From Desulfobacterales bacterium (GTDB taxonomy: Bacteria; Desulfobacterota; Desulfobacteria; Desulfobacterales; UBA11574): a stretch of 11,990 nt of DNA. Of the stretch, positions 6,757 to 11,990 are shown in pieces. A program made the position numbers and the translations under genes. The notes under the pieces were generated by a model that searched no databases, had not been told where the DNA came from, and worked only from the letters and a program-made list of their open reading frames with translations. Each line of letters begins with the position of its first letter. Position 1 is the stretch's first letter. The DNA is taken from NCBI GenBank assembly GCA_012974475.1, contig JAAXQD010000034.1, positions 1 to 11,990 on the forward strand, given 5' to 3'.

Positions 6757-8424
6757 TTACCTCGCAAACAGTATGTCTGCAATCAGATCCATGTCATTTA
6801 TGACATTTGGACAGCTGCAAACCAGTTGGTTATAGGAATGGGTTTCCATAAATTCATGGGCCGTCGCTTGATCAAATACACCGGAGCCCATCAGTATCTT
6901 AAGCGCGTTTTGGGAAACAAGCTGCGCGACTTCGACGGCAAAGATCCTCGACATGGCTTTGATCTCTTCAGCTACCGGGTTGCCGTCCTTCGAGAGGGCA
7001 ACCGCTTTGCGCGCCAAACTTGCTCCAACCTCCACATGGGTCGTCATATCCGCCAATAAGAACATGACATGCTGCTTCCGGGTCAGTCGATTGTCATGAG
7101 CCAACATGATGGTATCATTTAAAACCCCGGCTGCAAGCCCGTAGAACTGACATCCGGCATCGTTTATACTGCTATTCAGCGTTTCCATTTCCCGGGAAAT
7201 GGATTGGTAAAAATCGCCCTTTGACTTGCGCGTTTCTTTCCATCGGAACGTGCTGATGATGCTCTGTTGAATTTCGCTCGTCCCTTCATAAATACAAGTG
7301 ATCTTTACATCGCGTTTGATCTTTTCCACTTCAAATTCTGTGATGTAACCGTAACCGCCAAGGGCCTGGATGGCATCGTTGGCTGCCTTGTCGGCAGACT
7401 CGGTGGCAAACAATTTGGCAATGGAGCCTTCCACATGGAGGTCAGATTCGCCCGAATCGATTCTAAGGGCAATTTCGTTCATATAAGCCTTTGCTGCTTC
7501 GAATCTTACGGCATGGGGGACGATGAGTTTGTGGGTGTAGCCTTGTTTTTCGGAAAGGGGAGACCCGAACTGTATCCGTTCTTTGGCATACGGGATTACA
7601 ATTTCAATTGCCGCTTGGCCGGCGCCCAGCCCCATGGCGGCGACCATAAGCCGGGTATATCCAAAAACCTTACCGGCATGCTTCATGCCCATACCGGGCA
7701 ACCCTCCAACGAGATTGTCAACCGGAACAAAAACGTCCGTGAAAGACAGCGGGGAGGTGTTCGAAGCCCGGATGCCGTGTTTCTCTTCTCCCTTACCCTG
7801 AACAAACCCTGGTGTCCCCTTTTCCACAACAAAAAATGCAGGTCCTTCCGGGGTTTTGGCCAGAAGGGTAATAAAATCGGCATATCCTCCGGTGGATATA
7901 AATTGTTTTGTACCGTTAATGACATACCCTGTGATTTCACCGGCATCATTTTGCACCGGTTCGGCCTTGGTCTTAAGCGCCGCAAGGTTACTGCCGGCAC
8001 CGGCTTCGGTGACCGCATAGGCCACAAGGGCATTCCCTTCTGCAATTTTGCCAAGCCATTTTGATTTCTGCTCCTCGGTGCCGCCGACAATGATGGGTTC
8101 GGAACCGAGCTGGACGGCAAAAAAGGCGGTGCCGATTCCCAGGCATATCTTACACATTTCAAGAATGACTTCACAGCAGTCCCGGGCACCACCGCCCATC
8201 CCGCCATAGGCTTCGGGGATAAACAGGAGCTGTAGTCCGATGTCCGGTCCCAGCAACTCGCGGATGGTCTTTTCCGGGAAGAATTCGTTTTTGTCATATT
8301 CCAGAATTTTTTCCCGAGTAAGGAGACGGGTCTTAAGCTGTCTGACCGTATCTATGACCATCTGTCTTAGTTCGGGATCCAAACCTTTGGGCACAGGACC
8401 TCTTTCGTTCGCAGATTCTGTCAT
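6757..8424 (-). CDS. Acyl-CoA dehydrogenase family protein with long C-terminal domain
   Basis: This FAD enzyme family introduces a C2-C3 double bond into acyl thioesters and passes electrons to ETF. Counting from the chosen start it has 555 residues: an N-terminal helical domain, the FAD/substrate signature TEAGAGSN (139-146), the central beta domain, GGYGY (356-360), and the catalytic glutamate in YEGTSE (Glu380). About 150 residues follow the usual end of the fold, so it belongs to the longer ~550-600 residue class rather than the ~380-residue class. I chose ATG 8422-8424 because AAGGA lies 8 bases before it; the ATG at 8431-8433 overlaps that site and would add three residues. It is the first gene of the block and is coupled to fabG, which is unusual for a beta-oxidation enzyme. 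A role on acyl-ACP, or in reverse as a reductase, is inference. Confidence 0.93.
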   Translation of the reverse strand: MTESANERGPVPKGLDPELRQMVIDTVRQLKTRLLTREKILEYDKNEFFPEKTIRELLGPDIGLQLLFIPEAYGGMGGGARDCCEVILEMCKICLGIGTAFFAVQLGSEPIIVGGTEEQKSKWLGKIAEGNALVAYAVTEAGAGSNLAALKTKAEPVQNDAGEITGYVINGTKQFISTGGYADFITLLAKTPEGPAFFVVEKGTPGFVQGKGEEKHGIRASNTSPLSFTDVFVPVDNLVGGLPGMGMKHAGKVFGYTRLMVAAMGLGAGQAAIEIVIPYAKERIQFGSPLSEKQGYTHKLIVPHAVRFEAAKAYMNEIALRIDSGESDLHVEGSIAKLFATESADKAANDAIQALGGYGYITEFEVEKIKRDVKITCIYEGTSEIQQSIISTFRWKETRKSKGDFYQSISREMETLNSSINDAGCQFYGLAAGVLNDTIMLAHDNRLTRKQHVMFLLADMTTHVEVGASLARKAVALSKDGNPVAEEIKAMSRIFAVEVAQLVSQNALKILMGSGVFDQATAHEFMETHSYNQLVCSCPNVINDMDLIADILFAR

Positions 8425-8804
8425 CAATATCATCCTTTTTTTCTGTCCGGTTTCAGGTATAAAGCGACCGCTATCGGTAATTTAGCCAAGGAATACATGA
8501 TTCGGGAAATATAAAATCACCGTGATGAGGACGGCAGATTAGACGCTGAATTGCAGGTTCCCGGTGAATCAGTCTATCAACAATTTGACTTAAATTTGTA
8601 TCGATTCGGCATGGTTATGAGTAAATTTATGCTATAATTAATTGAAATTATTATAAATTATCTCATAGCCAATGACTTAGTTTGCGTTTGCGGTTCTAGT
8701 AATTTAAACAAAATTGATTGTCAAGGGTTTTTCATAACAAAAAAGAATTGACAGTTTTATCTTGACTCATCGTCGGTTTTTTTGTATCAAAAATTTTTAT
8801 GAAT
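8425..8804. other. AT-rich intergenic region between the lipid operon and tRNA-Gln
   Basis: No open frame here has coding character. The middle part (about 8580-8760) is strongly AT-rich. On the plus strand TATAAT with an extended TGC context occurs at 8633-8638 but without a good -35 box. On the minus strand the motif TTGATAGACTGAT (8568-8580) lies about 145 bases before the acyl-CoA dehydrogenase start and may be regulatory. I could not find a convincing -35/-10 pair for the leftward operon, although its promoter should lie here. Confidence 0.5.
8762..8790 (+). promoter_or_regulatory. Promoter of tRNA-Gln
   Basis: TTGACT (8762-8767), a 17-base spacer and TATCAA (8785-8790) form a sigma-70-type promoter. 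Its start point would fall about 8 bases before the mature tRNA. A second TTGACA box 14 bases upstream lacks a partner -10. Confidence 0.6.
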
Positions 8805-8878
8805 TGAGGGATCGTCTAAAGGCAGGACGACGGGTTCTGGCCCCGTTAATCCAGGTTCGAATCCTGGTCCCTCAGCCA
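8805..8878 (+). tRNA. tRNA-Gln (anticodon CTG)
   Basis: A complete cloverleaf can be drawn. The acceptor stem is TGAGGGA/TCCCTCA (8805-8811 and 8868-8874). The anticodon stem ACGGG/CCCGT encloses the seven-base loop TTCTGGC with anticodon CTG at 8837-8839. A four-base variable region follows, then the T arm CCAGG-TTCGAAT-CCTGG (8851-8867). Discriminator G and an encoded CCA end (8876-8878) complete it. The initial U-A pair of the acceptor stem agrees with glutamine identity. It reads CAG codons and has its own promoter and terminator. Confidence 0.96.
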
Positions 8879-8888
8879 AGTATTACCG

Positions 8889-8923
8889 ACGGGCCATGTT
8901 GTATTTACATCGCCCGTTTTTTT
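8889..8923 (+). terminator. Rho-independent terminator of the tRNA-Gln transcript
   Basis: The stem ACGGGC/GCCCGT (8889-8894 and 8912-8917) is extended inward by ATGT/ACAT after one mismatch, with a 7-base loop. It is followed directly by a seven-base T run (8917-8923). It lies 11 bases after the CCA end. Confidence 0.88.
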
Positions 8924-8987
8924 CTTGAGGGACGCTTCCTCGCCGCTTCTACGGCTTTGATTTTGGTTTTTTTATGATTTTCAATAT

Positions 8988-9039
8988 CCCGCCGGCTTGT
9001 CGGAGTGCGGCTGAGATCCCGTCTCTACGGGGCGGCGGG
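8988..9039 (+). other. Folded GC-rich stretch with partial TPP-riboswitch-like sequence
   Basis: The outer arms CCCGCCG (8988-8994) and CGGCGGG (9033-9039) pair exactly, and an inner CCCGT/ACGGG hairpin (9018-9031) has a four-base loop. Between them lie CGGAGTGC (9001-9008) and GGCTGAGAT (9009-9017), which resemble the 5' half of the THI box, followed after the fold by GGGGAACT. The CCTGATCTGG part needed to bind the pyrophosphate is absent, and no thiamine gene follows. This may be a decayed riboswitch or a coincidence in an otherwise structured spacer. Confidence 0.3.
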
Positions 9040-9101
9040 GAACTTCATTTACAAGTATTCTTTCCAAATTTTCTGCAACCTATGGGCCCAACACGTTAAT
9101 A

Positions 9102-9130
9102 TTTACATGCGATATGTTCTTTGCTATATT
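9102..9130 (+). promoter_or_regulatory. Promoter of the small secreted-protein gene
   Basis: TTTACA (9102-9107), exactly 17 bases, then TATATT (9125-9130) with an upstream TGC that makes an extended -10. The transcript would start near 9137, giving a leader of about 53 bases before the ATG at 9190. Confidence 0.6.
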
Positions 9131-9189
9131 TAAATACATCCAATCCACGTGAAATCCACGAAAGTCTACATAACCGAGAGGGTGACCGC

Positions 9190-9606
9190 ATGAAAACAAT
9201 CAAAATATTCTTCACTGTACTGGCAATTGTGTCGATAGGGGTATCGTCTTTCAACGTCGATGCCATAGCGGCACAAGTTGCGAGAATTAATAAAAATAAA
9301 GGACTCATCGTTATTGATGGAAACAAGAATGACGGATTTGTAATGGGAGCTATTGTATGCTTTTATTCCTCTTCCGGAGAAGAAATTACGTGTGGTCGTG
9401 TTCAGCAGACTTCCGAGTCCTATGTTACGGTTAAGGTAAACAACAGAAAAGCAAAACAAATTCGGTATGGAATGGAAGCAACGCTCCATGATGAAAATCC
9501 GGAAAAAAAAGACGCAATCGAGAAGCAAAACTGTGTCGATGATTCCGATTGCGGTGCTGACGGATATTGCGTGAATGGTGAATGTCAAGGAACAAAAGTA
9601 TGGTGA
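9190..9606 (+). CDS. Small secreted protein with C-terminal four-cysteine motif
   Basis: This is a 138-residue protein of unrecognised family. It starts with a standard signal peptide: Lys2 and Lys5, a hydrophobic core at about 7-20, and a likely cleavage after AIA near residue 27. Mature residues about 28-101 look like a small beta-rich domain (VARINKNKGLIVID, then NDGFVMG), reminiscent of the C-terminal domain of FlgT-like proteins. That likeness is by eye only. Cys57 and Cys68 could form a disulfide. The tail has CVDDSDCGADGYCVNGEC (115-132), a C-x5-C-x5-C-x4-C pattern like short Cys-rich repeats common in exported deltaproteobacterial proteins. The ATG at 9190 follows GAGAGGG and begins the signal peptide. 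An in-frame TTG at 9121 is less likely because it lies inside the promoter. Its function is unknown; extracytoplasmic location is well supported. Confidence 0.8.
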   Translation: MKTIKIFFTVLAIVSIGVSSFNVDAIAAQVARINKNKGLIVIDGNKNDGFVMGAIVCFYSSSGEEITCGRVQQTSESYVTVKVNNRKAKQIRYGMEATLHDENPEKKDAIEKQNCVDDSDCGADGYCVNGECQGTKVW

Positions 9607-9653
9607 ACAGGGCAAACGCATTGGACAATTTTGCATGGGAAAGCATATTTTGT

Positions 9654-9665
9654 TCGCTTAAGCGA
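9654..9665. repeat. 12-bp perfect palindrome in the spacer after the secreted-protein gene
   Basis: TCGCTTAAGCGA is a perfect palindrome 48 bases after the stop of the upstream gene. No T-run follows it directly, so it is not a convincing terminator. The rest of the 149-bp spacer (9607-9755) contains a T-run at 9732-9738 without a matching stem. It may be part of a dispersed repeat or an operator; nothing decides between them. Confidence 0.4.
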
Positions 9666-9755
9666 CCCGTTTCGAATATCAAGTTCCGCTCAGTTAAAAT
9701 TCAAAAACTCGCTACACTCAAACAGTTCGCATTTTTTTACGCGTTTTAAAACCAT

Positions 9756-10142
9756 ATGGGAGAAACCTTGGCAAAAAAAGAGACCGACTCACAATCATTC
9801 GTAAAGGAACAGACCAATTGGGCCCATGAGCGAACACGTTTGGCCAAAGAACGCACATTTGCGTCCTGGCTCCGAACCGGTTTATCCGCAACTGCGGTGG
9901 GGTTGGCACTGATGAAACTCTTGCCGTCCGTCGAACCTCGATGGCTGTTGCATGTAATTGGAATTCTCTTTGTGGGCGCTGGCTGCATTGTCTTTGTAAT
10001 GGGTTACAGAACCTATCACATCGTAATCAAGAAACTGGAGAAAGAAGGGTTTAGAGGGATTCCGTCGGCACTCATGGGGGTCTTGACTTCTGCATTGTTA
10101 CTGGGGGCAATCCTCGGGCTTGTTCTTATCATTATGGACTGA
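9756..10142 (+). CDS. DUF202 family inner-membrane protein
   Basis: A 128-residue protein with the DUF202 signature TRLAKERTFASWLRTGLS (27-44) leading into the first membrane helix. Three membrane segments are visible at about 41-56, 63-85 and 105-127, the usual topology for YidH/YidG-like proteins of about 110-130 residues. No biochemical role is established for the family. The ATG at 9756 has no ribosome site; an in-frame TTG at 9768 is preceded by GGGAGA at good spacing and may be the true start, shortening the protein by four residues. The gene converges on the M48 protease gene with a 22-bp gap, so the two are not co-transcribed. The hydrophilic, charged N-terminus (1-36) is probably cytoplasmic. 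Confidence 0.88.
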   Translation: MGETLAKKETDSQSFVKEQTNWAHERTRLAKERTFASWLRTGLSATAVGLALMKLLPSVEPRWLLHVIGILFVGAGCIVFVMGYRTYHIVIKKLEKEGFRGIPSALMGVLTSALLLGAILGLVLIIMD

Positions 10143-10164
10143 TTAGAAGCTATTTCAAAGATCC

Positions 10165-11502
10165 TTATCGAGCGTAGCCCCATTCATTCATACGTCGATA
10201 GGCATAAGTGGCGTATTCACCCTGCTGCACAAATTGTAAATAGCGACGGTATTCTTTGGCGGCTTCTGGAATATGCTGCATTTTTTCCTGACAATAGCCT
10301 TTAAAAAAGATGGTATTGGGGGTGCCGGGTAACAATCCCTCATAGATGTTAAAATCTTCATAGGCCCCTTCGAAATCTTTTAAATGAATTTTCGCAAAAC
10401 CGCTGAAATGATAGGCCTGGGCTTCTTGTGGATACACTTTTTGGGCCATTTCTGCGTATTGGCGTCCCACCGCGTATTTTTTTTGGATCAGCTGACTGGT
10501 GGACATATAGACCAGTCCAGCATAATCGTCGGGGGCTTTTTTTAAAGCTCTTCTGAAATGGGCGTCGGCTTGGCTGTAGTTGCGCTTTCCCATTTCTTTT
10601 TCTCCATTTTGCATCTCTTCGATCGCCTCTTTTTGGGCGCGCAGTGGAGCGGTATTGTCCATATAACGCTCCCGGTATAAGGGGTGGTTTAACGCTGACT
10701 TATATTTTGAATTAACGGTTTCAACGACGGTTTTATAACGTTCCTCACCCATTGGATGGGTGGCAAACATTAATTCGATGGCGCCGGGCTTTTGCTTTGA
10801 AAGGTTTTGGAGCATATCCATCAAACCGATCATGCCCTTTGGACTATAATTGCTTCGAACCATATATTCCATCCCCAATCCATCGGCTTCACGCTCGTTA
10901 TCTCGGCTGTAAGAAGCCAGCAGCGCACCGGATCCAATTGCACCTACCTGGGATGCCAGCTGGCCATACAAGGCTCCCTGGGTCCCTGCCAATACGGAGA
11001 CGCTGCCGACAACCGTCTGGGTCAGTACGGCTTTTGACATTTGTTGGGCTGTATGCCGTGCGTTTACGTGGCCCAATTCGTGCCCCAACAGGGCGGCCAA
11101 TTCAGCTTCGTTGTCCAGGGCCAAGAGAATCCCCCGGGTGGCGGCAATGCTGCCGCCCGGAAATGCATAGGCATTTACATAGACTGCATTTACCGCTCGG
11201 AAAGAGTACGGCAAGTGTGGACGATGGGTCTGTTTCGCCAAGTTTTTTCCGGTCCGGTTGATATAATCATTAAGATTTTTGTCTTGAACCGGGCCGTAAT
11301 CTGCCGAAAACTGAATTAACGAATTCTGTTTATCGAGTTTTATCTCTTCGTCTTCGGATACCAGCATAAATTGAGATTTTCCCGTGACCGGATTGGTGGC
11401 ACATCCGACCATTAAGCCTGCTGCAGCCATGGACGACAGCCATAAAAAGTCGCGCCGCGTTATTCCATGTTTCTGGGTCATCCAGAAAGGTTTGTATCGC
11501 AT
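10165..11502 (-). CDS. M48 family zinc metalloprotease, Tat-type lipoprotein, BepA-like with C-terminal TPR region
   Basis: This 445-residue peptidase carries HELGH (141-145) with zinc ligands His141 and His145 and catalytic Glu142. The likely third ligand is Glu203 in SRDNEREAD, so the active site is intact. The N-terminus has a twin-arginine motif TRRDFLW (15-21), a hydrophobic stretch, and LMVGC with Cys34 as probable lipid attachment site. It should therefore be exported by Tat and anchored in the periplasm. Residues about 290-440 contain helix-pair repeats of TPR type (for example NYSQADAHFRRALKKAPDD), as in BepA/YfgC, which assembles or degrades outer-membrane barrel proteins. ATG 11500-11502 has AGGAGG at ideal spacing. 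BepA uses a Sec signal, so the Tat-lipoprotein signal is a difference. A role in envelope quality control is inferred from family and domain order. Confidence 0.92.
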   Translation of the reverse strand: MRYKPFWMTQKHGITRRDFLWLSSMAAAGLMVGCATNPVTGKSQFMLVSEDEEIKLDKQNSLIQFSADYGPVQDKNLNDYINRTGKNLAKQTHRPHLPYSFRAVNAVYVNAYAFPGGSIAATRGILLALDNEAELAALLGHELGHVNARHTAQQMSKAVLTQTVVGSVSVLAGTQGALYGQLASQVGAIGSGALLASYSRDNEREADGLGMEYMVRSNYSPKGMIGLMDMLQNLSKQKPGAIELMFATHPMGEERYKTVVETVNSKYKSALNHPLYRERYMDNTAPLRAQKEAIEEMQNGEKEMGKRNYSQADAHFRRALKKAPDDYAGLVYMSTSQLIQKKYAVGRQYAEMAQKVYPQEAQAYHFSGFAKIHLKDFEGAYEDFNIYEGLLPGTPNTIFFKGYCQEKMQHIPEAAKEYRRYLQFVQQGEYATYAYRRMNEWGYAR

Positions 11503-11629
11503 ATATCCTCCTGATTTCAGTGATTTTCCGACCAGCCAACAGAGCAGGGTGAAAAATAATTATGTTCTTCAATATGGGATCGTCTAATGTGCGGTGACAA
11601 TGATACCCTGTCTGCGGGCAATAAACGAT

Positions 11630-11658
11630 GAGATACCGAAAGTCAGGCGCATTGTCAA
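11630..11658 (-). promoter_or_regulatory. Promoter of the M48 protease gene
   Basis: On the minus strand a consensus TTGACA (11653-11658) is followed after 17 bases by TATCTC (11630-11635). The start would be near 11623, giving an untranslated leader of about 120 bases before the ATG. Confidence 0.55.
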
Positions 11659-11990
11659 TAATCGAATTTTATAAAACTTTGCGCAATTTCAGGGGGTTCT
11701 GATATAGAAGGCCGGTTTGACTGATTCGGGATGTTTTGTCATTAAAAACCGGGTCTTCAAGTCGGGTCATCGGTGTTTGTTTCTGCTTGTTAATGCAGAA
11801 GCCTGCCGGTGTCTATGGTTTGAATCATCAGCGGGAATGCGGGTCATGCCAGCGAAAACTAAAATCTGTTATATCTCGTCATGTCCTCGTTTTTTCTGAA
11901 ATTTAGCGAAAAATCTCATCCGGTCTAAATTTATTTTAAAACGTCTCTCGATAATAACACAGGTTTTAATTACCATATATTGTATAGTTT
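11659..11990. other. Non-coding stretch at the right edge
   Basis: No gene is supported here. Two inverted repeats are visible: CCGGTTT/AAACCGG (11712-11718 and 11746-11752) and TTCTGC/GCAGAA (11781-11786 and 11795-11800, 8-base loop). Neither is followed by a T-run. The last 60 bases are AT-rich and could belong to a promoter region for a gene outside the window. A 60-codon open frame at 11717-11899 lacks a ribosome site and coding character. Confidence 0.5.

Noticed and set aside
7267..8064. 265-codon plus-strand open frame
   Set aside because: It lies antisense to the well-supported acyl-CoA dehydrogenase and its translation has no recognisable domain.
8925..8932. Direct repeat TTGAGGGA matching the start of tRNA-Gln, as for an integration site
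   Set aside because: Integration usually duplicates the tRNA 3' end, the match is only 8 bases, and no integrase is present.
8988..9039. Functional TPP riboswitch
   Set aside because: The pyrophosphate-sensing half is missing and the next gene is not a thiamine gene; kept only as a possible remnant.
9121..9189. Upstream TTG start that would lengthen the secreted protein by 23 residues
   Set aside because: It falls within the promoter, and the extension would precede a normal signal peptide.
11717..11899. 60-codon plus-strand open frame near the right edge
   Set aside because: No ribosome site, unusual composition and no family resemblance.

Overview
The window looks like a chromosomal piece of a Gram-negative bacterium, most likely a sulfate-reducer-type deltaproteobacterium (Desulfobacterota/Desulfobacterales). 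That placement is inference. It rests on moderate GC, the style of the type II fatty-acid genes with an acyl-CoA dehydrogenase at their head, a Tat-type lipoprotein protease, and a palindromic dispersed-repeat type that I associate with that group. No rRNA or phylogenetic marker is present to prove it.

Positions 1-192 hold the 3' end of an unidentified plus-strand gene. It is followed by a 179-bp near-symmetric palindromic element (192-370), flanked by a 5-bp repeat CTTAG, which sits exactly between the stop codons of two converging genes. From 371 to 8424 everything lies on the minus strand and reads right to left as a lipid-synthesis block: acyl-CoA dehydrogenase, FabG ketoreductase, acyl carrier protein, FabF condensing enzyme, FabH-type initiating condensing enzyme, a 622-residue flavoprotein-like protein of no recognised family name, and a PlsC-type acyltransferase. 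FabG and the dehydrogenase are 2 bp apart. ACP follows closely. A stable hairpin separates ACP from fabF, and a 212-bp gap with a good promoter precedes fabH, so there are probably two or more transcripts.

Together these genes could start a chain (FabH), extend it (FabF), reduce the 3-keto group (FabG), carry it (ACP) and move it to glycerol phosphate (PlsC). No FabZ dehydratase, FabD or ordinary FabI is in the window. The 622-residue protein carries, in the right order, the landmarks of FMN-dependent FabK/nitronate-monooxygenase barrels, including a GGH motif. It is therefore a candidate divergent enoyl reductase, and it is the most interesting gene here. The dehydrogenase is a second candidate for double-bond chemistry.

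From 8425 to 9189 there is an AT-rich intergenic region, a tRNA-Gln(CTG) with its own promoter and terminator, and a folded GC-rich stretch resembling part of a TPP riboswitch. Next come two plus-strand genes, a small secreted Cys-patterned protein and a DUF202 membrane protein. A minus-strand Tat-exported M48 metalloprotease lipoprotein with a TPR-like tail follows. The last ~330 bases have no supported gene.
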